From Ascidia mentula (taxonomy: Eukaryota > Chordata > Ascidiacea > Phlebobranchia > Ascidiidae), in contig OX387204.1 of assembly GCA_947561715.1 (NCBI GenBank), positions 11,413,001 to 11,477,000 of the forward strand: a DNA stretch of 64,000 nucleotides, in the 5' to 3' direction. The position numbers were made by a program, and so were the translations under genes. Positions 1-10,023 of this stretch are shown piece by piece. The notes under the pieces were generated by a model, which saw only the letters and a program-made list of their open reading frames with translations, was not told the DNA's origin and searched no databases. Position 1 is the stretch's first letter, and each line of letters begins with the position of its first letter.

Positions 1-1222
1 GGCTGCTTTGCTCGATGTGCAAGGAGACATTGATGAAGAATATTTTCACATTGACAAAGAAACACAAATACAGACAGACAGACAAATTGCAGTTGATATT
101 CCAAGATGTCACCAATACAATGCTTTGCTTTCATCTCCAGAGGCCCATGAAAAATTAAAAAGAGTTTTAAAGGCCTGGCTGGCCTCACATCCTCACCTTT
201 CATATTGGCAAGGTCTGGATTCTTTATGTGCCGTGTTTGTACATCTTAATTTTAATAATGAGGCTGTGGCTTACAAATCTATGTCTCACTTTATAGACAA
301 GTACCTTTATAATTTTTTTTTGAAGGACAACTCTGCAATAATTCAAGAATATCTGGTTGTGTTTGACCATCTAGTGTCTTTTCACGATCCTTTGTTGTCC
401 TGTCACATGAATGAGATAGGGTTTATTCCTGATTTATATGCAATACCATGGTTTTTGACCATGTTTGCACATGTATTTCCTCTCCACAAAGTTGTGCATC
501 TGTGGGACACTTTGTTGTTGGGTAATTCATCATTTCCTCTGTGTATTGGTGTGGCGATACTGCAACAAGTTCGTTTACAGTTGCTGCAGTTTGACTTTAA
601 TGAATGCATTCTACTCTTTTCTGACTTTCCAGAAGTTGACATTGATAGTATAGTTCAAAAATCCATCCAAATATTTTGTCAAACACCGAAAAGTTCATCA
701 TTCAGAGTTCATGCACAACATAAAACCAAGATGCGACAGCGAACGATGTCATACTATAGTGATGACTACAATGTTCTTCCAAAAAATGAGCTGTCTATAA
801 AAGAAATTCCTCTTGATGAACTTAAACAAGAAGTTTGCTGTAGAATTTCAGCAGATGACCTTATACAACTGAGTGAGTTTCGTGACACATTACACTCAAA
901 AACACCTGTGAAACATTCAAAATCAATTAAACCCCGAATAGCAGTTGTTGACATTCGCCTGCCGGATGAGTTTGCACATGGAGCTTATCCCGAAAGCAAA
1001 AACTTTCCGTTTGAAAGCAGTAGGTCAGTTGAAAATAGTATCTTGTTTATAAATCAAGTAAAACCAAAGGTTGTGGTTGTAATTGGAAGTAAGTCAAGTC
1101 GTTTTGATAGAAGATTTGCTGCTGAATTGCTAAAAGCAGGAATTAAAGGAGTTTGTGTACTTTTTGGTGGAATTGAGGTTTTAAAACCAGTTGGAATTTT
1201 GACAATCCCTTCCTCACAATAG
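1..1222 (+). CDS. TBCK: TBCK, C-terminal part (TBC and rhodanese-like domains), 5' end outside window
   Basis: One long open exon runs in from the left edge; base 1 is the last base of a split codon, and no acceptor is visible, so the pseudokinase half lies outside. The stop is TAG at 1220-1222. The TBC domain covers roughly the first 200 residues: the arginine-finger segment DIPRCHQY and glutamine-finger segment YWQGLDSL are both present, as are the TBCK-typical NEIGFIPDLYAIPWFLTMF and LWDTLLLGNSSFP. A rhodanese-like domain follows (VVDIRLPDEF to the LTIPSSQ end). Domain order and the C-terminal residues match vertebrate TBCK (about 890 aa). Known role: TBC proteins are Rab GAPs; TBCK belongs to the FERRY complex and affects mTOR signalling. 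Both catalytic fingers being intact suggests retained GAP chemistry (inference). About 280 bases separate it from LACTB2 on the same strand. Confidence 0.93.
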   Translation, partial: AALLDVQGDIDEEYFHIDKETQIQTDRQIAVDIPRCHQYNALLSSPEAHEKLKRVLKAWLASHPHLSYWQGLDSLCAVFVHLNFNNEAVAYKSMSHFIDKYLYNFFLKDNSAIIQEYLVVFDHLVSFHDPLLSCHMNEIGFIPDLYAIPWFLTMFAHVFPLHKVVHLWDTLLLGNSSFPLCIGVAILQQVRLQLLQFDFNECILLFSDFPEVDIDSIVQKSIQIFCQTPKSSSFRVHAQHKTKMRQRTMSYYSDDYNVLPKNELSIKEIPLDELKQEVCCRISADDLIQLSEFRDTLHSKTPVKHSKSIKPRIAVVDIRLPDEFAHGAYPESKNFPFESSRSVENSILFINQVKPKVVVVIGSKSSRFDRRFAAELLKAGIKGVCVLFGGIEVLKPVGILTIPSSQ

Positions 1223-1505
1223 CTTCTGTTCTTAGAGTGTATTTTTGTGCAATACAAACTTGAGTGTTCCTGCAGTTTTTGAACAAAATTTTATTTTAAT
1301 TTGCTGTATGTATTTTTTCTAATTTAAAGAAAGAAAAATATTATCTTTGACTTTTCAGTTATTTTTCTTGTATGTTCATGTAAAACATATATTTTATTCC
1401 CCAATTATAATGGGATCCAACGTTTGTATTGAGTGATTCAATTAAGATATTCATTCTTTTTTCTATTTTAAAGCATAATTGTTCTGAAATTTTAGGTTTG
1501 TAGGT

Positions 1506-2360
1506 ATGTTGTCAGTGATACCAAAAATAGAATGTTTGTCAGAAAGAGTTATTCGTGTTCTTGGGTGTAACCCAGGGCCAATGACTCTACAGGGTACCAA
1601 CACATACTTGGTTGGAACAGGAAAAAAACGCCTACTTATTGATACTGGCAACCCAAATGTTGACGAATATGTGACAAATTTAAAAGCTGTGCTTGATCAA
1701 TATAAAACATCAATTGATGGCATCATACTAACTCATTGGCACATAGACCATGTTGGTGGAATAGCTGACATAGAAAGAAACATATTGAATGGAAAATCTG
1801 TGCCACTCTTTAAGTATCAATTGGAAAGTGATGATATACCTCCAAATACCAGTTCAACATATACATTTGTAAAAGAAAGGGATGTTCTAAAAACTGAAGG
1901 AGCGACTCTGAAGGTTGTTCATACACCGGGTCATACCACTGATCACATTGTGCTGCATTTGTTAGAGGAAAATGTTATATTTTCTGGTGACTGTATTCTT
2001 GGTGAAGGTACTGCAGTATTTGAAGATCTTTACACATACATGAAATCATTACAAATTGTACGTGACTTTGCTCCAACTTTAATATATCCTGGTCATGGCA
2101 TGGTAGTAAAAAATCCTGTTGAAAAAATTGATTTTTACGTCAACCATCGCAATGAAAGGGAGGCACAAATTGTCTCATATCTTTCTGAAGTGTTTCCCAA
2201 GAATGTAAACAGTATGGACATTGTAAAAAAATTTTACAGCAATGTTCCTGAAATATTACATCTTCAAGCAGATAAAAACGTAAACAATCATTTGGAGAAA
2301 CTTTTTCATGAAGGAAAAGTGTCAAAATCTGAAGGAAAATGGATTCTTTCAAAACTGTAA
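1506..2360 (+). CDS. LACTB2: LACTB2, endoribonuclease of the metallo-beta-lactamase fold, single exon
   Basis: An intact 284-residue ORF, close to the 288 residues of human LACTB2. The metal-binding signature THWHIDH (residues 76-82: His77, His79, Asp81, His82) is complete, followed by His143 in HTPGHTTDH, Asp162 in SGDCILG and His197 in YPGHG. The C-terminal ~80 residues form the winged-helix-like tail of the family. The N-terminal GCNPGPMTLQGTNTYLVG is the conserved LACTB2 opening, which supports the ATG at 1506. Known role: a mitochondrial single-strand endoribonuclease. Two acceptor-like sites (ending 1495 and 1503) lie immediately upstream of the ATG, suggesting trans-splicing or a 5' leader intron. 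The absence of introns is unusual next to the fragmented neighbours; intron loss or an old retrocopy are both possible, but nothing is broken. Confidence 0.95.
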   Translation: MLSVIPKIECLSERVIRVLGCNPGPMTLQGTNTYLVGTGKKRLLIDTGNPNVDEYVTNLKAVLDQYKTSIDGIILTHWHIDHVGGIADIERNILNGKSVPLFKYQLESDDIPPNTSSTYTFVKERDVLKTEGATLKVVHTPGHTTDHIVLHLLEENVIFSGDCILGEGTAVFEDLYTYMKSLQIVRDFAPTLIYPGHGMVVKNPVEKIDFYVNHRNEREAQIVSYLSEVFPKNVNSMDIVKKFYSNVPEILHLQADKNVNNHLEKLFHEGKVSKSEGKWILSKL

Positions 2361-3020
2361 TTGCTCTACTGCACTTGATGTGATTGTCATGTACATATAA
2401 CATGCTACAGTTTTTGTTTGCATCAAGGCCGCAACCATTGGGGTGCGGTGAGGGGGGGATGCCCTTCTCGCCGATTTTAATTAAACAATGATGATTCTAA
2501 CTCTAGCACGTACAGCGTGCGGATGTATATGAGCGAGAAATAGTTGTTAAGCCAAGTTACGCCCAAGTAGTTTACAAAAAGTCTGTCAGATGGAGAAAGC
2601 CAAACTGTCTAAGCTTGAAAGTGGAAGGTATTTCGAAAAGAGATAACGTGTTAGAAATTTGTAATAATCTGCAATATTCAGTCAAGAAACTTACCGGTAT
2701 TACGGAAATACCGTCGATTTTACCTTACATCTAGCGAATATGTCCTCGATTTATATGGGAAGCTTAGTATTAGTACCCTCGAGGGTGTGAAACACCCACG
2801 ATTACACGAAAGTGACAAAGTTAATGTTGCTATACCCTTTCCTAACAGGCAATAGCAAAGGGTTGGCAACAAAATATGGGACTGTATCCAGGATTATCCA
2901 CCGTAAAGGGAAAGAGGGTTTGCTTTCAGGCAAGCGTATCGCGACAATGAACGCAAGCGACTAAGAAGATAATCCAAACCCAAGTTATATCAGAATACTG
3001 GACTGCGAATTCTATGTTAG
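2361..3020. other. Gene-free stretch, start of the transposon-rich block
   Basis: No ORF with recognisable protein content. Composition becomes less AT-biased than in the genes, and short palindromes occur (for example around 2776-2800). It leads directly into the zinc-knuckle remnant and may be decayed gag-like sequence of the same element (inference). Confidence 0.4.
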
Positions 3021-3125
3021 GCTACATACCATGGGCAGGTAGCAACATGTGAATACTGCGGGGAAAAGGGATACAAACAATTCGATTGCCCAAAGCGTAA
3101 AGTGTTCAGACTCCAAAACGTCTGA
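3021..3125 (+). mobile_element. Remnant of a retroelement ORF1/gag zinc knuckle
   Basis: The frame starting at 3021 reads HGQVATCEYCGEKGYK then QFDCPKRK before a stop at 3123. This is the C-x2-C-x4-(H)-x4-C zinc knuckle typical of LINE ORF1 or gag proteins, with the usual histidine replaced by tyrosine. Stops close the frame on both sides (3018 and 3123), so only a fossil remains. The element family cannot be fixed from this short piece. Confidence 0.55.
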
Positions 3126-3793
3126 ACACAAAAGGAAAAGCACAGTAACAAAAATGCTAGAGCGCCAGGTGCAACTCTGGATCAACCTGATAAAAATAGC
3201 GCCAATACTACTGCTAAGAATTCAAAGGTCGACATTGTGCCAAAGTCTCAAACACATGTTGACCGAAGAGTTTCAAGGCATTAAATCACCTCAAGCAAGT
3301 ACGCCTACTGATAAGAGGTCCACCAGAAAACGAGCAACAAGAAGCCCTGAAGATTGCTTTGAGCTGTCCAGAATGCAACGAAGAAATCCCATCTTTATTA
3401 TTACTTTTGTTTGTGGGAATTGCGTTGTGGATTTTTGTCCTGTCGTGATGTTTATTATATCAGTCACAAACTACTGATTCAGGAATACCAATATTATGCA
3501 CTCGTAATCGTGTTCAAGTGATCTATTGCTGTGTATGTGTGCTTGACTTGTTTGAAACCGCAATGAACTTTGACGTAATCGTCCATTTTGCGAAAACAAT
3601 TATACCGTGCAAATTTGATCGTGAAAACTCTCACAAAAGCTGGTGTTTCTGGTAAACGACCAATTGTTCACCGAAAACCGAATGTAATTAAACGCATTTT
3701 AACTCATTTTATGCTATTCATGCTACGTAAAAAGGGCTATAAGCAGTCCACCTCACTTAAACGCACACTTACATACCCATGACAAGTGTACGC

Positions 3794-4092
3794 TGCCCAC
3801 ACGCTCTCTCCGTTGGACAGACAGTACAAACACTGCGAAAACGAATGAACGGCCACAAAAACGATATCAGGCATAACAACACCGAAAAGCCATTGGGGGC
3901 CCACTTAAACGAGCCCAGGCTAATGACTTACGGGTGATGGTTTTAGAAAAAGTTAGAAAAAAATCGAGACTTGCAAGAGAAACGGCCGAACAACATCATA
4001 TTGACCGCTTCAATTCGATCAACGACGGTCTCAACAGAGATTGGGGCTTGAGCCATTACAAACACGACGGCCGCCCAACGGCACAATTCTAA
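3794..4092 (+). mobile_element. Remnant of a GIY-YIG endonuclease domain from a retroelement
   Basis: Two overlapping frames join into a GIY-YIG-type end. The first reads VGQTVQTLRKRMNGHKNDI then KPLGAHLNEP from 3794; after a one-step frame change near 3910-3920 the second reads NDLRVMVLEKVRKKSRLARE, then HHIDRFNSINDGLNRDWG, and stops at 4090-4092. The order (VGQT, R-x-R-x-x-x-H, KPLG-x-H, then a Leu-Asn-rich end) matches the C-terminal endonuclease of Penelope-like and related GIY-YIG retroelements. The frameshift and missing upstream domains mark it as dead. A matching upstream linker of the same kind of element occurs on the other strand at 16045-16422. Confidence 0.6.
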
Positions 4093-4240
4093 CTGTAATT
4101 GAAGTCCGGTAGTCTCCTAACTGTAATTGAAGTGTGTTTTACCGGTATGGTAAAAATAGTTAATAACTAAATATTATGTTTTGTAAGGTTATCTTATCAC
4201 GAGTTCAACAAACGAAGTGTCCGAATCAGCAATATAACAT
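4085..4240. repeat. Short tandem duplication and dispersed repeat unit (copy A)
   Basis: The 17-base string CTAACTGTAATTGAAGT occurs twice about 29 bases apart (near 4089 and 4118). Just downstream, the block beginning CCGGTATGGTAAAAAT and running through AAGGTTATCTTATCACGAGT is repeated in diverged form at about 7310-7410. This indicates an older duplicated repeat family. Confidence 0.5.
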
Positions 4241-4336
4241 CAGATACCCTTTGAAAAAAATATTTTCGTTTCTTGTAACAGTATAAAGTTGGACGACATT
4301 TATGGAAAGATTTGTCAAAAGCAAAGGGTGGAAATC

Positions 4337-4388
4337 GTTGCAACTGTGGGTCGGGAATAGGGAGTGATTCCCGACCCACAGTTGCAAC
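4337..4388. repeat. Perfect 22-bp inverted repeat with 8-base loop
   Basis: Bases 4337-4358 are exactly reverse-complementary to 4367-4388, separated by AGGGAGTG. The arms contain CTGTGGGTCGGGAAT. The flanks do not continue the pairing. It may be a terminal or subterminal hairpin of a transposon or a very young palindromic duplication; no coding function is supported. Confidence 0.85.
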
Positions 4389-4536
4389 CAGGAATCTGTT
4401 ACCAGTAAAAAGTTGCAGCCAAAAAACGAAAAATGCGCCAAACAAGAAGGCTCTCCCAAACACACATCTAAATATGTTTAACATTTTTAGTCACCACTGT
4501 AAACTGTAACTTTTAAACCAAGTTATTTCATTTTGC

Positions 4537-4719
4537 GTGGAAAATATATTGCAAAAGACGCTTTTGGATAGGGGATATGCCAATGAAATTTGGAATCCCA
4601 ACACAAGGCATAAAGTGAAGATTGTTTATGATTGTGCTAATTTCCAAACATTTTCCATTGGCCCTAACTTAGTAAATGACTTTATCGGCGTTTTATTGCG
4701 ATTACTCGGTTTGCTTTAG
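4537..4719 (+). mobile_element. Remnant of a BEL/Pao-type reverse transcriptase
   Basis: The frame reads HKVKIVYDCANFQTFSIGP followed by NLVNDFIGVLLR. In BEL/Pao polymerases the corresponding stretch is V-R-V-V-F-D-(C/A)-A, then SLN, then GPDL and GVL-x-R. Here the SLN-containing segment has been deleted. The polymerase catalytic motifs and the rest of the polyprotein are not visible around it, so this is a small fossil fragment. Confidence 0.6.
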
Positions 4720-6702
4720 GTAACGATAAACGTTTAGACCATAAAGGCTATGCTGCACCAGCTGGTTGCCCCTATTGGGGGCATTGGGCCACAACTTTTA
4801 GCTTGTCCAGGAAGCATACCAAAGTCTAGTCAAGACTGCAAAATAAATTCGGTTTTATGCATCCTATCCTATTTGCTTTATAACACTGACAGCTTTCCAG
4901 CATTTGACAAACATTACAAGAAGCTGGTGCCTACATTATTACAACCAGCAACTGCAACATGTCTGTACATTTTGACGCTCAATATGTCAAGGAAAGAGGG
5001 AAACATAATTTAATCTGGCAAAATATTCTTCATCTTTTAACATTGGGCTTGCCAGGAGTGGCTTCAAATCACTTTGGCAACAAAGAATAACCATGTTTGG
5101 CAACAACAAGTTACAATAACTTTATCCCTCTGGTCGAGCAGCGACCTATTCAGTGCGCAAACACAACGTACCGGCCTATGGTTTGACGAGTACTACACAG
5201 CTCACAGAAACAATTGTTCCTATCACCGTAACTGAAAATAAGCATAATTTATTGAATTTAACCGCAGAAACCAGTAGAAACGAGCGCAACTGGTGTCCAA
5301 GCCTGTTATAGAGTGCGCCGTGCCACCCCCCTCTACTCTGTAGGGAATTTGGCTTATTGTCATACTTCGAAACATTTTAATATTTTGTTTAAACTTCTTT
5401 CTACTCTTTTACATTTACACCCCGTCTTTCTGACGCCATCGCTAGTTATCTCGCTTGCGTTAGGCTACGCCTTTTCAAATTGCCTCCTTTGTCGCAGCAA
5501 TTATACCTCTTTGTTTCCACCTCGACTTTGATATCGCGATATGTATTTGCGACTCTTCACAAATAAACAGATCATGGCTTTTGCTGGTCTCATAGATAAT
5601 AACTTGTGGTCTCACAGATCAATCCAGATCTCGATTTGGTCTCAGACCGAACTTAGGTCCAAGAACAGACCACTGGTGTTGATGTCGGGTCTTCGACGGT
5701 GGAAGCCTCTCTAAAACATTCATTCGGACCCTTCAACTCAATCCTAAATACGCCACTGCGGTGGTTGCTTGTTCACTTCAACAACATCGGTTAAAATTTG
5801 GTTGCTCCGAGGTTATATGGGGGCCAGGAGGCGATCATCCATGTCTATACCCCATAATGCAACTTCGCGGTTGGTTCATCACTTTTATGTGGTCCAAACT
5901 ACGCAACATTTTGTTTGTGTCAAGTTACGAAAGAATTTGGGAAATTTTATGATCCTTCCTAGGACCCAATATTGTTCAATTTGGTTGCCTGTCAACTGTC
6001 GCTAGATTAATGTAGCAAGGAATCAACGCGTATTTATGGCAAGGGCAGGATTTAAACCGACACATTGGATTTTCGCCAATGAAGGCCATACGTCACATAT
6101 CTATGATATGACAAAGCAAGATGTCACGCAGCATGCCAGCAGTTCCCAATCGCAGTGCCATTTGTTACTTTCAGGAAAGCCGGAAGCTTTTCTATTTTTG
6201 CTCTGGTAATTTTTTGATCAAATGACAATAACACCCCATCTAAGAATCGGATATAAAGGCAGCATCCGTTTGGGTAATGGTGGTTAATGTGTATGGTTCT
6301 GTGAAGTAAAGCATCATAGAGCTTGTAACGTGTTTTTCCAGCTACACGCTACACAGCAGTATTAGCCTTTAGTCTAAATGTGTTGAAAACGCGCCCCAAA
6401 TTCTCCCAGCGATAGTGGCCAAGCCCGCAGAACAGTATTGTATTCAATACAACAGAATGACCGGCACAACAACAACGCGCCAGAACAGGAGCGGGGTTTG
6501 GTGTACAATTGTACGAACCTATGTTCTAAAAATCGGGGAAACCCAAATTACGTCACAATGAAGGTGGAGTCAAGTTATGATGTCACGTCACTAACCGAAG
6601 ATATGCAACGACGAAGTTTCTCGTCTACACGCACATACGCGGTCCTCCTGCAGGCATCGCAAGGTCGGCAAAAGGCACAACAGCAACGAAGAAATAAATT
6701 TT
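4720..6702. other. Gene-free, transposon-derived sequence, unassigned
   Basis: ORFs here are short, overlap in several frames and show no conserved motif. No recognisable element end could be placed. It lies between identified retroelement fragments and is best regarded as decayed repeat DNA. Confidence 0.4.
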
Positions 6703-6793
6703 AACGCTTTATTGATTATATAATAAATCAACCCTCTGAGAAACTTAAAATCGGGTACAATCAACCACAAGGGTGTGTAAACCAATATATGAA
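6703..6793 (+). repeat. Left copy of a ~85-bp inverted repeat pair flanking 3.2 kb
   Basis: The block containing GAGAAACTTAAAATCGGGTA, CAACCACAAGGGTGTGTAAA and CCAATATATGAA is found again in reverse orientation at 9937-10022 with only a few differences. The two copies bracket the Merlin and LINE remnants. Related but more diverged copies of the CAACCACAAGGGTG core sit at about 6890, 7605 and 7875. Confidence 0.7.
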
Positions 6794-6799
6794 AAAATA

Positions 6800-7960
6800 T
6801 AAGCTCAGGTTAACGCACTTTAGAGCCGTTGGCGGCAAACAAGTATCAATGACGGAGACGTCACACAAACTTGAAATTTGGTACAGACAACCACAAGGGT
6901 GACTACACCAACATACTAAAAAGTTAACTCGATACCACTTTATTAACCCTCTGTTAATCAACGACAAACTTTTGTTTGTGACGTAACAATTACATTTTAT
7001 GTTGATTTTATTCGGTTCTCGAATATTTTTAAGAAGAGCCCTTCATTGATAACCGAGCCCATTCCAACAAGTATTTCTCTTTATAAAAACGTGAACCGAC
7101 GTTAACACGCTTTAGCGACGTTGGCGATAAACAAGTCCCAAAGTGTACAATTGTTCGTAACAATGAAAGAGACGTCGTACATACTTGAAATTTGTAGTGA
7201 TGTACCCAGTTCCAAATTATCCGGCCCGACCGGATCCGGATAGTTATCACCCAAATCCGACCGGATAATTTGGATCCGGCAGTTTGTTAACACCGATTCG
7301 TGTATTTTTATCGGTATGGCAAAAATGTTTCATTGTCAAACAGAATGCTTTGTTAAGGTCAGCTTATCATGAGTGGAACAAAAAAACGTGGGCATTCATT
7401 AATATGGTATAACACGTCACAAGAAAACCTGAATAACAAACAACAGAAAAATCGGAAGTAGCGAGTATCAAAGACTGGGTCCCAAAAACGAGTAATATGC
7501 GAAATGTTTGTCCGTTTTTAGGACAAAAATGCTTTCCCAGCTATCCGGTAAAATTAAGCCCGGGTACCCGGATCCGGCGCAAGACATCACTAGAAATTTG
7601 GCACAACCACAAGAGTTTCCATATCAACACACTAAAATATCAACTCTCTTATAATCGACGACACACTTTTGTTTGTGACGTAACAACTACATTTTACGTC
7701 GATTTTAATCGGTTCGCGAATATTTTGAAGAAGAGCCCCCCTTTGATAATCGAGTCCACTTTCAACCAAAAGATGTCAACGCGCTTTAGCGCCGTTGGCG
7801 GTAGAAAGGTCCCATAGTGTACAATTGTGTATAACAATGAAAGAGACGTTACACAAACTTCAAATTTGGTACAGACAACCACACGGGTGTCTACACCAAC
7901 ATACTATAAAGTAAAAACCTTTGTTTGTGACGTAACAATTACAGTTTACGCAGTCGTTAT
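6800..7960. repeat. Array of diverged ~300-650 bp repeat units
   Basis: Three landmarks recur in the same order: ACGCTTTAGCGCCGTTGGCG (variants near 6820, 7105 and 7778), an AAATTTGGTACAGACAACCAC block (near 6880 and 7865, partial at 7600) and TTTGTTTGTGACGTAACAAT (near 6972, 7668 and 7920). Units differ by many substitutions and indels, so this is an old tandem or nested array. A 14-bp inverted repeat (7211-7224 with 7261-7274) enclosing CCGGATCCGG palindromes lies inside it. Copy B of the repeat at 4140-4240 lies at about 7310-7410. Confidence 0.65.
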
Positions 7961-8158
7961 AGGGTTTTTTGCAGCAGGACCCTTCGCCATTAGCCCTATT
8001 CTACCTGCGCACATGCGTCTTCCACAACGGGAACGACAGTCTATCTGAAAAACTACATTTGTATAAACTGTTAAAATGTAACAGATTAAACAACACTTAA
8101 ATTTATACATGATATTTTGGATTAGTGCTGATGGCCAACACCAAATCACTGAAATAGT

Positions 8159-8778
8159 GCGACTTCGGTCGCCTCTGCGACGCCACAAGAATACGTCAAT
8201 GTACGTCGGATTATAGTCCCTATGTACACCATTTCTCCGGCGTAACTGGCGTTTAGCCGCCGACCATAGGCTTTGTATTGAGTTGATGTGGACGCCTTGT
8301 GACGTTACATACTGCACAGAGTGATTAACCGTTCTGTGAGTATATCCTATTTCTACAAGTGCAAAAACACACGCGACTCGTCGGACCAAATTTCTGTGCC
8401 GGGCAAAATATGTCGGCGTATGACCGTCTCCAACATTACTTATGGTCCCTCGAAGGAACCAATTCCATAAAACAGTCCTTGTTAAAATAGTTCTGTGCAA
8501 AATGCAATCAATACGTTTTCAAAAAAGTACTTAGTTTCCATATCAATGCCTCCAAACACCCACTGCTGCGGAATCGGGCGAGTCTGGTGGGCGTTCGAGC
8601 AAGGCTAACCCATCTTCGTTTTCCGAAGGCGTTGTTCCCTCATAAGCGCACCACAGACACAAGACTGTATGTTGGCCAATATCCTGTACTGCAGCGCAAA
8701 TTTAATTGCATCGTCCACATAAGGCAAATCTCCGCAAAGCGATAGTTGCCGAGCATTTATGCCTACCAACGAATTCAT
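8159..8778 (-). pseudogene. Merlin/IS1595-like transposase pseudogene
   Basis: On the minus strand an ATG at 8778 opens with MNSLVGINARQLS, followed by a Cys-containing region (SCVCGALM) and an in-frame stop. Further on, one frame carries VIRRHILPGTEIWSDESRVF, resembling a catalytic-Asp segment of IS1595-family DDE transposases. Another frame carries THRTVNHSVQYV, then SIQSLWSAAKRQLRRRNGVH and YIDVFLWRRRG, the conserved C-terminal block (N-H-S, W-x-x-x-K, F-x-W-R-R). The frames are offset and interrupted, so no working transposase remains. The family call rests on motif order; the terminal repeats of the element were not located. Confidence 0.68.
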
Positions 8779-9122
8779 GTTCAATTTGCATTAAAAACCA
8801 CATAGCAGACTGCTCGCTATTTCATTGAAAGAATTATAAAAAGTGTAGGAGCTATTGCGGAACAAGGGCCATTTACAACGTCCTTGCAATGAAGTTGATA
8901 TTACCAAATAAGGTAATAGTTTCAACTTCTGGTTTGGCGAAATAAGGTAAAAAGCCTTGCTGTGGCACTTTCATAACGCAGTAAATACTGCTATGTATAA
9001 GTTTACGAAAAACTTGCTTAATACACCCAGGTATCCGTTGTAAGGAACAATGTTGAAATATTATTTGCTGTGTTTGCAAAAATACAACAGATTTCACTAA
9101 GTTTCTCAAGCTTATAGCATGC

Positions 9123-9806
9123 ATGCCCGAGGAGTGGGACTATGGACCAGTGCCTTCACATAAAAACCTAACAGACGTTTTAAAAAATATCTTGACACAT
9201 TGCGAGAGCACAAAGGCTTTGTATTCGTGGCTTCAAACCGCCAATATAATTCAACCCAAAGCACAAGCTGTATGGGAATCCTTAGTCAATGACAGAGTAC
9301 CTTGGAGGCAAATATATAAAAATATACCGCAAGCTACAGTGGAAACTAAATTAACAAGTTTTCAAATTAAGCTAAATCTCAGGGCCATTGTGACCAATAA
9401 AAAGTTAAAAGATCTGAAGTTTATAGAAACAGGTTCATGTGTCTTTTGCGAAAATGCCGAGGAAACGGTTTTACATTTATTTGTAAATTGCCCTATTGCA
9501 GCACATTACTGGGAAAATGTATGCAGTTGGCTAAGCGCTAAACTTCGTGTACCTTTATATTTTTCTCGTGCGCATTTACTGTTTGGTAGACATGAAAATA
9601 ACAATATTTTTGAATGCTTTTTAAATTGCGCTCTTCTTTGTGCCAGATTTGTGATTTATCGATGCAAATACGGTAAGAGGAAACCAACAATAACAGAATT
9701 TGTAAATATGTTGCAAAAAACAAGATCTATAGAACTAAACATCGCCAGTGAAAAATACCATAGCGAAACGAATTATTACAGAAGAAAGTGGTCCTACGCT
9801 GCTTGA
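9123..9806 (+). mobile_element. Non-LTR retrotransposon (LINE) 3' fragment, zf-RVT end of ORF2
   Basis: A 227-residue frame without upstream continuation. Near its middle it shows CVFCENAEETVLHLFVNCPI and HYWENVCSWL, the C-x2-C-x(n)-H-x(n)-C zinc-binding end of LINE polymerases (L1/Tx1 style), with the usual Trp after it. Reverse transcriptase motifs are absent, as expected for 5' truncation. After the stop comes about 120 bases ending in an A-rich run at 9929-9936. The 5' side meets unrelated sequence near 9120. Confidence 0.75.
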
Positions 9807-9936
9807 AGCATATACCCAAATAACTTGACTCTCTTTTGCTGATTTCTCGCCATTGTGTTTAACCATTGTTTTTTGTCTTCTTGCTTAGCCTTTTCTTCAA
9901 TTGTACGCCTTTAGCGTCCTTTTTCAATAAAAAAAA

Positions 9937-10022
9937 TTCATATATTGGTTTACACACCCTTGTGGTTGATCGTACCCGATTTCAAGTTTCTCAAAGGTTT
10001 ATTTCATAAAATAATCAAACGT
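9937..10022 (-). repeat. Right copy of the inverted repeat pair
   Basis: Reverse-complement match of 6703-6793, starting TTCATATATTGGTTTACACA directly after the A-run of the LINE fragment. Its distal end is interrupted by the hAT-like element starting at 10024. Confidence 0.7.
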
Positions 10023-10023
10023 C

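Noticed and set aside
3588..3782. Frame with KAGVSGKRPIVHRKPNV, suggestive of a Tc1-type helix-turn-helix
   Set aside because: Only one short stretch resembles Tc1 transposases and no DDE residues or terminal repeats are visible; not strong enough to annotate.
6800..7960. Repeat array considered as a CRISPR array
   Set aside because: Units are hundreds of bases long, diverged, and lack uniform short repeats with unique spacers; the genome is eukaryotic.
8873..9124. 83-codon minus-strand frame with LFGNINFIARTL, recalling a LINE motif
   Set aside because: Orientation is opposite to the adjacent LINE tail and only a few residues fit; could be coincidence.
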